Shown piece after piece: positions 15,855 to 24,709 of a stretch of 38,493 nt of DNA. The notes under the pieces are model-generated. The model was not told where the DNA came from and did not search any database. It saw only the letters and a program-made list of their open reading frames with translations. Source of the stretch: an uncultured Paracoccaceae bacterium. GTDB taxonomy: Bacteria > Pseudomonadota > Alphaproteobacteria > Rhodobacterales > Rhodobacteraceae. Each line of letters begins with the position of its first letter. Position 1 is the first letter of the stretch. The stretch is from positions 1 through 38,493 of the forward strand of contig CALFSV010000069.1 of NCBI GenBank assembly GCA_937916485.1. Direction: 5' to 3'. The translations under genes were made by a program, and so were the position numbers.

Positions 15855-17207
15855 ATGTCTGGACATGGCACTCCTGTTCCGATGACGGCACAGCGCGGCG
15901 GCGCGCTTAAGGGCGAGGCCCATGTGCCGGGGGATAAGTCGATCTCGCACCGCTCTTTGATCCTCGGCGCCTTGTCGGTCGGTGAGACCCGGATCGAGGG
16001 CCTGCTTGAGGGCGAGGATGTTCTGGACACCGGCAAGGCCATGCAGGCCTTTGGGGCAGAGGTCATTCAGCACGGTCCCGGTCGTTGGTCCGTCCACGGT
16101 GTTGGCGTCGGCGGCTTTGCCGAACCGTCCCAGGTCATCGATTGCGGCAACTCCGGCACGGGTGTTCGTTTGATCATGGGCGCCATGGCGACCTCTCCGA
16201 TCACGGCAACATTTACGGGTGACGCGTCCCTCAACGGCCGCCCGATGGGCCGTGTCACGGACCCGCTGGCCTTGTTCGGTACCCAGGCCTATGGCCGCAA
16301 AGGGGGCCGTCTGCCCATGACGATCGTCGGTGCGGCTGATCCTGTCCCGGTCCGCTACACCGTTCCCGTCCCGTCCGCCCAAGTGAAATCAGCGGTTCTT
16401 CTTGCTGGTCTGAATGCACCGGGCCAGACAGTCGTGATCGAACGTGAGGCAACCCGCGATCATTCTGAACGGATGCTGGCAGGCTTTGGCGCCAAGGTGG
16501 CGATTGAAACGCTACCCGAAGGCCGGGTGATCACACTGGACGGCCAGCCCGAGCTTGTGCCGCAGGACATCGTTGTCCCGCGCGATCCGTCTTCGGCCGC
16601 ATTCCCGGTCTGTGCCGCCCTTCTGGTCGAAGGGTCCGATGTCCTCGTCCCCAACATTGGCCTCAACCCGACGCGGGCAGGGCTGTTCACCACCCTGATC
16701 GAAATGGGCGCGGACCTGACCTACGAGAACTTGCACGAGGAAGGCGGAGAGCCTGTCGCAGACTTGCGGGCGAAGTTCTCGCCAAATCTCAAAGGCATCG
16801 AAGTCCCGCCAGAGCGGGCCGCCAGCATGATCGACGAATACCCCATTCTGTCGGTTGTCGCCGCCTTTGCCGAGGGTGAGACGGTTATGCGTGGGGTCAA
16901 GGAACTCCGCGTCAAGGAAAGCGACCGGATCGACGCGATGGCCAAGGGGCTTCGGGCCGCCGGCGTTACCGTGGACGAGGGTGAGGACTGGTGGATCGTG
17001 ACGGGTCGGGGCCACGGCGATGTGCCCGGCGGCGTCACCGTAGAAAGCCGCCTTGATCACCGGATCGCCATGTCTTTCCTCGTGCTGGGCCTTGCAACGC
17101 AAAAGCCTGTGACTGTCGATGATGCCAGCCCGATTGCCACATCATTCCCAATCTTCGAAAGCCTGATGGCCACTCTTGGTGCTACCATCACCCGGAGCAA
17201 CGGGTGA
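15855..17207 (+). CDS. aroA: 3-phosphoshikimate 1-carboxyvinyltransferase (EPSP synthase)
   Basis: This enzyme transfers enolpyruvyl from PEP to shikimate-3-phosphate, on the route to chorismate and aromatic amino acids. The 450-residue protein shows the signature [15 protein letters not shown] (about residues 26-40) and [15 protein letters not shown] (about 95-110). The PEP-binding [19 protein letters not shown] and the late [13 protein letters not shown] are also present. Alphaproteobacterial enzymes are often class II (glyphosate-tolerant), but I did not establish the class here. A GAGG site lies 9 nt before the ATG. The last codons overlap the GTG start of cmk (GTGA), implying coupled translation. 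Confidence 0.96.
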   Translation: MSGHGTPVPMTAQRGGALKGEAHVPGDKSISHRSLILGALSVGETRIEGLLEGEDVLDTGKAMQAFGAEVIQHGPGRWSVHGVGVGGFAEPSQVIDCGNSGTGVRLIMGAMATSPITATFTGDASLNGRPMGRVTDPLALFGTQAYGRKGGRLPMTIVGAADPVPVRYTVPVPSAQVKSAVLLAGLNAPGQTVVIEREATRDHSERMLAGFGAKVAIETLPEGRVITLDGQPELVPQDIVVPRDPSSAAFPVCAALLVEGSDVLVPNIGLNPTRAGLFTTLIEMGADLTYENLHEEGGEPVADLRAKFSPNLKGIEVPPERAASMIDEYPILSVVAAFAEGETVMRGVKELRVKESDRIDAMAKGLRAAGVTVDEGEDWWIVTGRGHGDVPGGVTVESRLDHRIAMSFLVLGLATQKPVTVDDASPIATSFPIFESLMATLGATITRSNG

Positions 17208-17812
17208 GCTTTACAGTCGCTATAGATGGTCCCGCGGCCGCTGGAAAAGGGACGATATCGAAGGCCGTTGCCCAGCATTTTGGCTTTGCACATCTGGACA
17301 CAGGCCTCTTGTACCGGGCTGTCGGGGCAAAGGTGGCCGAAGGGGCCGAACCTGTGGCGGCTGCCATGTCTTTGACAGCACAGGATCTGGAGCGGGACGA
17401 CCTTCGCACCCAGGTGGCAGCGGATGCGGCCAGCAAGGTCGCCGTGATTCCTGAGGTTCGCGCGGCACTGGTGGCGTTTCAACGCAGCTTTGCCATGCGG
17501 TCGGGTGGTGCGGTTCTGGATGGACGGGACATTGGGACCGTGATCTGCCCGGATGCGGCGGCCAAGCTCTTTGTTACGGCCAGCCCCGAATGCCGGGCCG
17601 AGCGGCGGTTTGCCGAATTGACTGCAAATGGTCATGACGTGACCTATTCCCAGGTCCTCGAAGACGTTATTGCCCGCGACCGACGCGACAGTGAGAGGTC
17701 AACCGCGCCCTTGTTGGCGGCCCCCGATGCCGTGCAGATCGACACCAGCGACCTTACGATCGAAGAGGCTGTGGCCCAGGCTATCGCCGTGATCCAGACT
17801 GCCAGGAATTAA
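17204..17812 (+). CDS. cmk: Cytidylate kinase
   Basis: Cmk phosphorylates CMP and dCMP. The 202-residue protein begins with the P-loop [19 protein letters not shown] (Walker [10 protein letters not shown] at residues 9-17), has [11 protein letters not shown] (about 29-39) and the NMP-binding region [31 protein letters not shown] (about 104-134). The start codon is GTG and overlaps the aroA stop in GTGA, giving a clear aroA-cmk pair. It converges on the small membrane-protein gene 20 bp downstream. Confidence 0.95.
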   Translation: MSFTVAIDGPAAAGKGTISKAVAQHFGFAHLDTGLLYRAVGAKVAEGAEPVAAAMSLTAQDLERDDLRTQVAADAASKVAVIPEVRAALVAFQRSFAMRSGGAVLDGRDIGTVICPDAAAKLFVTASPECRAERRFAELTANGHDVTYSQVLEDVIARDRRDSERSTAPLLAAPDAVQIDTSDLTIEEAVAQAIAVIQTARN

Positions 17813-17831
17813 TCCCGGCAGGCGGTGCGGA

Positions 17832-18119
17832 TCAAAGGGTGATCCCACCGAATGCAACCAGCTGCACGCAGGCCAGGATGGCGGGTGATCGTGCCAGCCA
17901 TCGTTCCCAACTGACCGGCCGCCCTGGAGCCAGCAACAAAATGGGTATGGCGACGAGGCTGGCTGCGACCTGGAACAGGAAAAAGTTGGCGATGGGGTTC
18001 AGGCTGACGATGATGGACCAGCCATAGCCCGTTCGTGCAATCGGAGGGATTGTTGAAAGGGCGGTAAACAACGCCCAAAGGCCCACAAGGACCCAAAACA
18101 CACTCAAGCGCATGATCAT
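17832..18119 (-). CDS. Small integral membrane protein of unknown function
   Basis: The 95-residue product has three hydrophobic stretches (about residues 4-22, 42-62 and 80-95) with a basic loop APGRPVSWERWLAR between the last two. That is consistent with three membrane helices. It converges with cmk and is divergent from the rpsA leader. The start could be 18119 or the ATG six bases later (18113), and neither has a strong ribosome-binding site. I do not recognise a family. Confidence 0.65.
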   Translation of the reverse strand: MIMRLSVFWVLVGLWALFTALSTIPPIARTGYGWSIIVSLNPIANFFLFQVAASLVAIPILLLAPGRPVSWERWLARSPAILACVQLVAFGGITL

Positions 18120-18159
18120 TGTACCGGGTTACTGGTTAACACGGTTCTACCTTAGCGAT

Positions 18160-18267
18160 ATGGGCAAGGGCATCAATCCCCCTGAAGCCCCAAGGATGCA
18201 TTCACCCTTGCCCAAAAGGGCCAAACGGCCTATAGACCGCCACGTTGAAACGGCGGAACAGCCGTGA
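18160..18267 (+). CDS. Possible 35-residue basic small protein in rpsA leader
   Basis: An ATG opens 35 codons rich in Pro, Lys and Arg (MGKGINPPEAPRMHS at the start, RAKRPIDRHVE near the end), stopping 15 nt before a strong hairpin at 18283. There is no recognisable ribosome-binding site, and the reading frame overlaps two smaller hairpins (18219-18230 and 18237-18256). It could be a leader peptide, a small ribosome-related protein or chance. Included because placement and composition are suggestive. Confidence 0.25.
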   Translation: MGKGINPPEAPRMHSPLPKRAKRPIDRHVETAEQP

Positions 18268-18282
18268 GCGTGAGACTTGAGC

Positions 18283-18313
18283 AGGGTCGGTGGTTGCCGA
18301 CCCTCTTTGTTTT
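18283..18313 (+). terminator. Terminator-like or attenuator-like hairpin in rpsA leader
   Basis: An 8-bp stem AGGGTCGG/CCGACCCT with a 6-nt loop is followed by CTTTGTTTT. It stands 85 nt before the rpsA ATG with no complete plus-strand gene just upstream except the possible 35-codon ORF. It may end a short upstream transcript or attenuate rpsA. Confidence 0.65.
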
Positions 18314-18397
18314 ACGCGTTCGACCAACTGAAACCCAAAGACCGGCGGAGACAACCGCAAGGCCAGTATAGCGACCGAAAAAGGAAACCGATTATAT

Positions 18398-20080
18398 ATG
18401 TGCGCTAAAGCATCCATGGAGGATTTCGAAGCCCTCCTGAACGAAAGCTTCGAAATGGACACGCCTGTTGAGGGCTCTGTCGTCAAAGGCAAGGTCATCG
18501 CGATCGAAGCGGGCCAAGCCATCATCGATGTCGGCTACAAGATGGAAGGCCGAATCGATCTTAAAGAATTCGCAAATCCCGGCGAGACCGCCGAACTGGT
18601 TGTTGGCGATCAGGTTGAGGTTTTCCTCCGCCAGGTCGAGAACGCCCGTGGCGAAGCTGTCATCTCGCGTGAGATGGCGCGCCGCGAAGAAGCCTGGGAT
18701 CGTCTGGAAAAGGCATATGCCAGCGAAGAGCGCGTCGATGGCGCCATCTTTGGTCGGGTCAAGGGCGGCTTTACCGTTGACCTCGGCGGCGCTGTAGCGT
18801 TCCTGCCCGGCTCTCAGGTCGATGTGCGCCCGGTCCGCGACGCGGGCCCGCTCATGGGTCTCAAGCAGCCGTTCCAGATCCTCAAGATGGACCGTCGTCG
18901 GGGCAACATCGTTGTGTCGCGTCGTGCAATCCTTGAAGAGAGCCGCGCTGAACAGCGTGCCGAAGTCATTGGCAACCTGACCGAAGGTCAGGCCGTCGAC
19001 GGCGTCGTCAAGAACATCACCGAATACGGGGCCTTTGTGGACCTGGGCGGTGTGGACGGCCTGCTGCACGTCACCGACATGGCATGGCGCCGCGTCAACC
19101 ACCCGTCCGAGATCCTGTCGATCGGCGAGACCGTTAAGGTTCAGGTCATCAAGATCAACAAGGACACGCATCGTATCAGCCTGGGCATGAAGCAGCTTCA
19201 GGACGATCCGTGGGATGCCGTCGAAGGCAAGTTCCCGCTTGAATCCGTTCACACCGGTCGCGTCACCAACATCACCGACTACGGCGCCTTTGTGGAGCTG
19301 GAGCCGGGGGTCGAAGGCCTCGTCCACGTGTCCGAGATGTCCTGGACCAAGAAGAACGTCCATCCCGGCAAGATCGTCTCTACCTCGCAAGAGGTTGAAG
19401 TCATGGTGCTTGAGATCGACAGCTCCAAGCGTCGCGTTTCGCTTGGCCTCAAGCAGACCCAGCGTAACCCGTGGGAAGTCTTTGCCGAGACCCATCCCGA
19501 GGGCACCGAGGTCGAAGGCGAAGTCAAGAACATCACCGAGTTCGGTCTGTTCATTGGCCTTCCCGGCGACATCGACGGCATGGTCCACCTGTCCGACCTG
19601 ACCTGGGAAGGTCGGGGCGAGGATGTCATCAACGACTTCCGCAAGGGCGACATGGTCAAGGCCAAGGTCTCTGAGGTCGATGTCGAGAAAGAGCGTATCT
19701 CGCTCTCGATCAAGGCGCTGGATTCCGATCCCTTTGCCGACGCCATTGGTGGCGTGAAGCGCGGTTCGATCATCACGGTTGCCGTGACCAAGATCGAAGA
19801 CGGCGGCATTGAGGTGGAGTACGAGGGCATGAAGTCCTTTATCCGCCGCTCTGACCTGTCGCGTGACCGTGCCGAACAGCGCCCCGAGCGTTTCGGCGTC
19901 GGTGACAAGGTCGACGTTCGCGTGACCAACATCGACAGCAAGACCCGCAAGCTGGGTCTGTCGATCAAGGCCCGCGAGATCGCAGAAGAGAAAGAAGCAG
20001 TCGAGCAGTTTGGCTCTTCGGACTCTGGCGCGTCGCTTGGCGATATCCTGGGCGCAGCGCTCAAGGGTAGCGACAACTGA
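18398..20080 (+). CDS. rpsA: 30S ribosomal protein S1
   Basis: S1 binds mRNA on the 30S subunit and enables initiation on structured or weak leaders. The 560-residue protein begins MCAKASMEDFEALLNESF and contains six S1/OB repeats, with recurring cores such as VKNITEYGAFVDLGGVDGLLHVTDM (about residues 205-229) and VTNITDYGAFVELEPGVEGLVHVSEM (about 288-313). The length is typical. The start is set at 18398 because the N-terminus matches the family; an AAGGA is present but about 12 nt away. A clear terminator follows. The leader upstream contains several hairpins. S1 is autoregulated in some bacteria, but that is not shown here. Confidence 0.96.
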   Translation: MCAKASMEDFEALLNESFEMDTPVEGSVVKGKVIAIEAGQAIIDVGYKMEGRIDLKEFANPGETAELVVGDQVEVFLRQVENARGEAVISREMARREEAWDRLEKAYASEERVDGAIFGRVKGGFTVDLGGAVAFLPGSQVDVRPVRDAGPLMGLKQPFQILKMDRRRGNIVVSRRAILEESRAEQRAEVIGNLTEGQAVDGVVKNITEYGAFVDLGGVDGLLHVTDMAWRRVNHPSEILSIGETVKVQVIKINKDTHRISLGMKQLQDDPWDAVEGKFPLESVHTGRVTNITDYGAFVELEPGVEGLVHVSEMSWTKKNVHPGKIVSTSQEVEVMVLEIDSSKRRVSLGLKQTQRNPWEVFAETHPEGTEVEGEVKNITEFGLFIGLPGDIDGMVHLSDLTWEGRGEDVINDFRKGDMVKAKVSEVDVEKERISLSIKALDSDPFADAIGGVKRGSIITVAVTKIEDGGIEVEYEGMKSFIRRSDLSRDRAEQRPERFGVGDKVDVRVTNIDSKTRKLGLSIKAREIAEEKEAVEQFGSSDSGASLGDILGAALKGSDN

Positions 20081-20110
20081 TCTTGTCGAACGTCTGAGAA
20101 GAAGACAAAG

Positions 20111-20141
20111 CCCCGCTGCCGGAAACGGTGGCGGGGTTTTT
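20111..20141 (+). terminator. Rho-independent terminator of rpsA
   Basis: An 11-bp GC-rich stem (CCCCGCTGCCG with its partner, two G-T pairs) with a GAAA loop is followed by five Ts. It lies 31 nt after the rpsA stop codon. Confidence 0.92.
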
Positions 20142-20431
20142 CGTTGTACAGTGTGGATATTGGACAGCGCCGGGCCGGTCATGCGATGGGCTATGCTTTG
20201 ACGGGCGCCCGAATCGCCTTGCATGTCCAAGGCACGTCTGGCCTGCGGCGGCGCCCTGAGGCCGTACTTTGGCTGTGTTATTCTTGGAATTCACCCGCTT
20301 ACCTGCCTCCCAAGTCGAAAACCGGCCCAACAAAGGACTCGTATCTATTCCTCATTCGGGCCTATCGTGCCTATACTGCTTGAACGTCTAGGCAAGACAG
20401 TCTGCTGCAATTGACCACTTGGGAGCCTGCT
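20142..20431 (+). other. Intergenic region before ihfB
   Basis: This remainder of the 351-bp rpsA-ihfB gap holds no gene I can support. A frame at 20144-20383 is open, but it has no ribosome-binding site and a composition unlike a protein. The ihfB promoter must be here, but no convincing -35/-10 pair could be chosen by eye. Confidence 0.5.
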
Positions 20432-20713
20432 ATGATCCGTTCTGAATTGATCCAGAAGATTGCTGACGACAACCCGCACCTGTTCCAGCGGGATGTTGAT
20501 CGAATCGTAAGCACGGTCTTTGACGAGATTACTTCAGCAATGGCTGCGGGAAACCGGGTTGAGCTGCGCGGGTTCGGGGCGTTTTCTGTCAAACGCAGGG
20601 ATCCCCGGATCGGCCGCAACCCGCGGACCGGGGAATCTGTTGAGGTCGAGCAAAAGCACGTGCCTTTCTTCAAGACAGGCAAGCTGTTGCGCGATCGCCT
20701 GAACGGAAACTAA
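20432..20713 (+). CDS. ihfB: Integration host factor subunit beta
   Basis: This is one half of the IHF heterodimer, a DNA-bending nucleoid protein. The 93-residue protein has the HU/IHF fold: [33 protein letters not shown] helices, [26 protein letters not shown] with the DNA-intercalating arm (Pro in RNPRTGE), and [15 protein letters not shown] at the end. GGGAG lies 6 nt before the ATG. It is followed after 9 bp by lapA and then trpF, so a three-gene unit is likely. Confidence 0.95.
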   Translation: MIRSELIQKIADDNPHLFQRDVDRIVSTVFDEITSAMAAGNRVELRGFGAFSVKRRDPRIGRNPRTGESVEVEQKHVPFFKTGKLLRDRLNGN

Positions 20714-20722
20714 GAGAAGTCC

Positions 20723-21082
20723 ATGAAAACCATCCGCTACGCCTTTTGGGCCATCGTCGCCATTTGCCTGATCACCGTTGGACTTGCCAACAGGGGTGAT
20801 GTGACGCTTCGGGCGATGCCCGAGGCATTGGCCGATCTTGTCGGCGTGTCCCCCGACATTACCCTGCCGCTGTTTGTGGTGATCTTCTTGGGTGTGGCAG
20901 CCGGTTTGCTGATCGGCTTTTTTTGGGAGTGGCTGCGGGAGGCCAAACACCGGGCCGAGGTTCGCAACAAGTCTCGCGAAGTTGTTAATCTCAAGCGCGA
21001 GGTTGGCCGTCTGACCACCGAAAAGCATGAAGGTAAGGACGAGGTCCTGGCCCTTCTGGAGACCGCTGGGCCGCGTCGTTAA
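20723..21082 (+). CDS. lapA: LapA-domain (DUF1049) inner-membrane protein
   Basis: The 119-residue protein has two membrane helices (about residues 4-22 and 48-68), a short periplasmic loop, and a C-terminal cytoplasmic coiled-coil (about 72-112, with REAKHRAEVRNKSREVVNLKREVGRL). This is the lipopolysaccharide assembly protein A-like layout. In E. coli LapA works with LapB to control LpxC and LPS export, but no lapB is visible here. Its place between ihfB and trpF is common in the group. The family is fairly sure; the role is by analogy. Confidence 0.85.
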   Translation: MKTIRYAFWAIVAICLITVGLANRGDVTLRAMPEALADLVGVSPDITLPLFVVIFLGVAAGLLIGFFWEWLREAKHRAEVRNKSREVVNLKREVGRLTTEKHEGKDEVLALLETAGPRR

Positions 21083-21085
21083 CAG

Positions 21086-21730
21086 ATGCCTGCCGATGTT
21101 CGGGTCAAGATTTGCGGACTGCGCGACGATGCCGGTATAGCGGCGGCGGTTGATGCGGGCGCCGCCTATGTCGGCTTTGTATTCTTTCCTAAATCACCTC
21201 GCGCCTTGACCATCGAGCAGGCTGTGCCCCTGGGCCTGTCGGTCCCTCCGGGTGTTGCCAAGGTTGCCCTTGTCGTCGATCCAGATGACGCCCTGCTTGA
21301 CGCAATTACCAGCGCAGTGCCAATTGACATCATCCAGCTTCACGGACATGAGACACCTGCCCGCGTGGCCGAGGTTCGCCGCCGCTTTGGCCTGCCTGTC
21401 ATGAAGGTGGTCGGCGTGGCCGGACCTGAAGATCTGCCCGAGCTGGAGGCCCAGGGAAAGGTTGCCGACCAGCTTTTGGTCGATGCCAAGCCACCAAAGG
21501 ATGCCGACTTGCCCGGTGGCAATGGCCTGACCTTTGACTGGCGCCTGATCGCGGGCCGTCGCTGGCCCTGTCCCTGGATGTTGGCAGGTGGGCTGACCGC
21601 CGAAAACGTGGCCGAAGCGATTGCCTTGACTGGCACCCGTCAGGTGGACGTATCGTCTGGTGTAGAAAGTGCGCCGGGCGTCAAGGATGCGGCGCGTATC
21701 GCCGCATTTATCGCGGCGGCGAAGGCCTGA
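21086..21730 (+). CDS. trpF: Phosphoribosylanthranilate isomerase
   Basis: TrpF isomerises N-(5-phosphoribosyl)anthranilate in tryptophan biosynthesis. The 214-residue TIM barrel opens with [33 protein letters not shown] (catalytic Cys10) and has [11 protein letters not shown] (about residue 75). It also has LLVDAKPP with the catalytic Asp near 131, and ends with the phosphate-binding [14 protein letters not shown]. It starts 3 bp after lapA. The downstream pathway genes trpB and trpA lie 7-13 kb away on the other strand. Confidence 0.95.
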   Translation: MPADVRVKICGLRDDAGIAAAVDAGAAYVGFVFFPKSPRALTIEQAVPLGLSVPPGVAKVALVVDPDDALLDAITSAVPIDIIQLHGHETPARVAEVRRRFGLPVMKVVGVAGPEDLPELEAQGKVADQLLVDAKPPKDADLPGGNGLTFDWRLIAGRRWPCPWMLAGGLTAENVAEAIALTGTRQVDVSSGVESAPGVKDAARIAAFIAAAKA

Positions 21731-21888
21731 CGCGGGACGATGGACGTGCCTGACTGCGCGAGCGGGAGGGCACGAGACCCCAGTGTCGCAACTTGCCTCT
21801 TTTCAAGCGCAGGATTCCCCCCTATACGCGCGACTTCATCGGACCGGACACCCTTGGAGGCCGGTCCCTAAAATCGAAGGAATATTCC

Positions 21889-22512
21889 ATGGCTGGTGAG
21901 ATCCCTGATCTTCACGCCACGGTACGCGCGGGGACAGGCAAGGGGGCCGCCCGCCAAGCTCGCCGTGATGGCGACGTACCTGGCATTGTTTATGGCGGCG
22001 GCGCAGACCCGCAGCCCATCAACATCCCCTATAATGCACTTATCAAGCGGCTCAAGGCTGGCCGTTTCATGTCGACGCTGTTCAACCTCAAGGTTGAAGG
22101 CCAGGAAGACGTGCGCGTCATCTGCCGCGGCGTGCAACGCCACGTCGTAAAGGACCTGCCGACCCACGTGGACCTGATGCGTCTGCGCCGGACAAGCCGG
22201 GTGAACCTGTTCATCCACGTCGACTTTATCAACCACAAGGACGCACCGGGCATCAAGCGCGGCGGTGTTCTGACTGTTGTCCGTTCCGAAGTCGAACTGA
22301 ACGTGCTTGCCGGCGATATCCCCGATCACATCACCGTTGACCTGACCGGTCGCGAAGTTGGCGATGTCATCCACATTTCCGACGTCACGCTGCCAGAGGG
22401 CGCAAAGCCGACGATCGACCGTGACTTCGTGATCGCGAACATCTCGGCTCCGTCCGGACTGCGCTCCTCGGACAACGAAGCCGGTGATGATGCCGAAGCG
22501 TCTGACGAATAA
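21889..22512 (+). CDS. rplY: 50S ribosomal protein L25/general stress protein Ctc
   Basis: This is the 5S rRNA-binding L25 with a C-terminal Ctc domain. In the 207-residue protein the N-terminal domain includes [24 protein letters not shown] (about residues 15-39) and the C-terminal beta domain (about 100-190) includes [16 protein letters not shown] and [12 protein letters not shown]. An acidic tail ([13 protein letters not shown]) closes it, as in other alphaproteobacterial L25. The frame opens at 21793, but GAAGG lies 8 nt before the ATG at 21889. A strong terminator follows. In many alphaproteobacteria pth comes next; here chrA intervenes. Confidence 0.95.
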   Translation: MAGEIPDLHATVRAGTGKGAARQARRDGDVPGIVYGGGADPQPINIPYNALIKRLKAGRFMSTLFNLKVEGQEDVRVICRGVQRHVVKDLPTHVDLMRLRRTSRVNLFIHVDFINHKDAPGIKRGGVLTVVRSEVELNVLAGDIPDHITVDLTGREVGDVIHISDVTLPEGAKPTIDRDFVIANISAPSGLRSSDNEAGDDAEASDE

Positions 22513-22542
22513 GCCTGATCCTCGGATCTGCGCATGACACTG

Positions 22543-22568
22543 AAACGGAGCCCCTCGGGCTCCGTTTT
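22543..22568 (+). terminator. Rho-independent terminator of rplY
   Basis: An 11-bp stem AAACGGAGCCC/GGGCTCCGTTT with a CTC loop is followed by T-rich TTGCTTTT. It lies about 30 nt after the rplY stop codon. Confidence 0.92.
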
Positions 22569-22682
22569 GCTTTTGTACCGGATCGGTGGGGCGGCAGTTG
22601 GCAAAGTGTTACATTGGGCAATCATGACCGTCTCTGATCGCCGTGCTGCCGCCAAAGGCCGTAATTGAGGGAAACAGCTGGA

Positions 22683-23948
22683 ATGCAGCGTGAAGTGACA
22701 TTGTCAGTGTTGACGCAGGTCTTTTTGCGGATCGGCCTGTTGTCCTTTGGCGGTCCTGCGGCCCAGATCGCTTTGATGCACCGGACCCTCGTGGATGAGC
22801 GCAAATGGCTGACCGAACGTCAGTTCCTCGATGCCCTTGGATTTTGCATGCTCTTGCCGGGGCCCGAGGCGATGCAACTGGCCACCTACGCCGGGTGGCG
22901 GCTGCGCGGCATCCCGGGTGGGCTGATCGCGGGGCTTTTGTTTGTTGTGCCGGGCGCGCTTGTCATCTTTGCCCTTGCAACGATCTATGCCGTAGCAGGT
23001 CAGGTTGATCTGGTTCAAAGCCTGTTTCTGGGGATCAAGGCGGCCGTTCTGATCATCGTCATTCAGGCACTTCTCAAGGTCGCGGGGCGGGCGCTGACCG
23101 GCCTCAGCCATTGGGTGATCGCAGGACTGGCCTTTCTGGGCATCTTCTTTCTGGCGGTCCCTTTCCCCCTGATCGTTCTGGCCGCTGGTCTTTGGGGGCT
23201 GGCCACGTCGGGCGCGCCCGACCGTACACCGGCCCCTGTCGCCGTCCGCCCTACCGCAACTCTGTCGGTCTTTGGGATTGGTCTTGCCCTGTGGCTCTTG
23301 CCGCTTGTCGGGTTGTCGTTCTGGGGGGCCTGGCCGATCCTTGGTGACATTGGCGCGTTCTTTGCCCGGCTGGCGGTGGTGACCTTTGGGGGGGCCTACG
23401 CGGTGCTGGCCTATATGGCGCAGGACGTGGTGACCGGTCAGGGCTGGATCACCGCAGGGCAGATGATGGACGGGTTGGGTCTGGCCGAAACGACGCCCGG
23501 TCCCCTGATCCTGGTGACCCAATTCGTCGGGTTCCTGGCAGGTTATGGCGCCGGAGGCATGGGACTGGCCTGGGCGGCTGCAATGGTCACATTATGGGCG
23601 ACCTTTGTGCCTTGCTTTGTCTGGATATTCGCTGGTGCCCCCTACATCGACTGGATCGCCCGTCAGCCGCGGCTCAAGGGGGCATTGGCTGCGATCACGG
23701 CGGCGGTGGTAGGGGTGATCCTGAATCTGTCGCTTTGGTTTGCGCTGCACGTCGCTTTTGCCACCGTCACGCGTGAAACGATCGGCCCGCTGACCCTTTG
23801 GGTGCCGGAGTGGGCGACCCTCGACCTTCGGGTCTTGGCCATCTCGGTTCTGGCCGCTGTCATGCTCTTGCGCCTGAGGCTGGGGCTGGGCTGGGTTCTG
23901 GCCGCTGCTGCGCTTGCAGGCTGGGCACTGGTGGCTTTGGGGGCCTGA
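22683..23948 (+). CDS. chrA: Chromate efflux transporter (CHR family)
   Basis: The 421-residue membrane protein is built from two CHR domains. The first (about residues 5-180) has FLRIGLLSFGGPAAQIALMH and LPGPEAMQLATYAGWRLRGIPGG. The second (about 205-400) has FFARLAVVTFGGAYAVLAYMAQD and GLAETTPGPLILVTQFVGFLAGY. The LSFGGP and PGPEAxQ motifs identify the family. ChrA exports chromate by proton antiport in known cases; other substrates (sulfate-like oxyanions) are possible. The ATG at 22683 follows a GAGGGAAACAGCTGG stretch; an in-frame TTG at 22665 is less likely. The gene has its own upstream region after the rplY terminator and sits between rplY and pth. Confidence 0.92.
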   Translation: MQREVTLSVLTQVFLRIGLLSFGGPAAQIALMHRTLVDERKWLTERQFLDALGFCMLLPGPEAMQLATYAGWRLRGIPGGLIAGLLFVVPGALVIFALATIYAVAGQVDLVQSLFLGIKAAVLIIVIQALLKVAGRALTGLSHWVIAGLAFLGIFFLAVPFPLIVLAAGLWGLATSGAPDRTPAPVAVRPTATLSVFGIGLALWLLPLVGLSFWGAWPILGDIGAFFARLAVVTFGGAYAVLAYMAQDVVTGQGWITAGQMMDGLGLAETTPGPLILVTQFVGFLAGYGAGGMGLAWAAAMVTLWATFVPCFVWIFAGAPYIDWIARQPRLKGALAAITAAVVGVILNLSLWFALHVAFATVTRETIGPLTLWVPEWATLDLRVLAISVLAAVMLLRLRLGLGWVLAAAALAGWALVALGA

Positions 23949-23989
23949 CCCCTCTGGCTCTGACCGTCAGGGAAAGGTATCAAGAGGGC

Positions 23990-24709
23990 ATGAAACTATT
24001 TGCTGGCCTTGGAAATCCCGGCGCGAAATACGCGCAGAACCGACACAACATCGGCTTTATGGCCGTCGACCGGATCGCGGCCGATCACGGCTTTTCGCCC
24101 TGGCGGTCGAAGTTCCAGGGCTTGGTTTGTGAAGGTCGTTTGGGGGCAGAGAAGGTTATCCTTCTCAAGCCTGAAACCTTCATGAACCTGTCCGGTCAGT
24201 CTGTGGGCGAGGCGCTGCGATTTCACAAACTGACCCCTGCCGATCTTGTCGTGTTTCACGATGAGATCGATCTGGCCCCGGCCAAACTGCGCCTCAAGCA
24301 TGGTGGGGGGCATGCCGGTCACAATGGCCTACGCTCGATCCACCAGCATATCGGGCCGGAGTATGAGAGGGTCCGCATGGGGGTGGGCCATCCGGGGCAC
24401 AAGGACGCGGTCCCGGGCTATGTCCTGCGCGATTTTGCCAAGGCTGATCAGGATTGGCTTGACGACATGTTGCGCGGCATCAGCGATGGGGCGGTGTCCC
24501 TTGCAGAAGGGGACGGGCCAAGGTTCCTCAACGCCGTCGCCCTGCGCGTCGCCCCGCCGCGGAGCGGTGGGGGCAAGGATAGCTCAAAGGCCAGTGGCCG
24601 CGAGAAGGGGCCAGTGGCGATGTCACAGGGGGAGCCAGCGCCGTCATCGGCTCAGGACGCACCGGATGGCCGTACCGCGCTTCAGCGGCTGGCAGACCGG
24701 TTCAGGTGA
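23990..24709 (+). CDS. pth: Peptidyl-tRNA hydrolase
   Basis: Pth releases peptides from dropped-off peptidyl-tRNA. The 239-residue protein carries the core catalytic set His19 (NRHNIGF), Asp91 (VVFHDEIDL), Asn9 (GLGNPG), Asn66 and Asn112 (GGGHAGHNGLRSI). It is about 40 residues longer than the E. coli enzyme because of a low-complexity, Gly/Ser/Lys-rich C-terminal extension after about residue 185 ending TALQRLADRFR. Such extensions occur in alphaproteobacteria. The start has GAGGG close upstream. Its TGA overlaps the GTG of the next gene (GTGA). Confidence 0.95.
   Translation: MKLFAGLGNPGAKYAQNRHNIGFMAVDRIAADHGFSPWRSKFQGLVCEGRLGAEKVILLKPETFMNLSGQSVGEALRFHKLTPADLVVFHDEIDLAPAKLRLKHGGGHAGHNGLRSIHQHIGPEYERVRMGVGHPGHKDAVPGYVLRDFAKADQDWLDDMLRGISDGAVSLAEGDGPRFLNAVALRVAPPRSGGGKDSSKASGREKGPVAMSQGEPAPSSAQDAPDGRTALQRLADRFR

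Noticed and set aside
18392..20230. 612-codon open frame antisense to rpsA
   Set aside because: It lies entirely over the S1 coding sequence, has no family signature, and arises from the regular codon use of the repeated S1 domains.
20144..20383. 79-codon frame between rpsA and ihfB
   Set aside because: No ribosome-binding site, starts inside the sequence just after the rpsA terminator, and composition is not protein-like.
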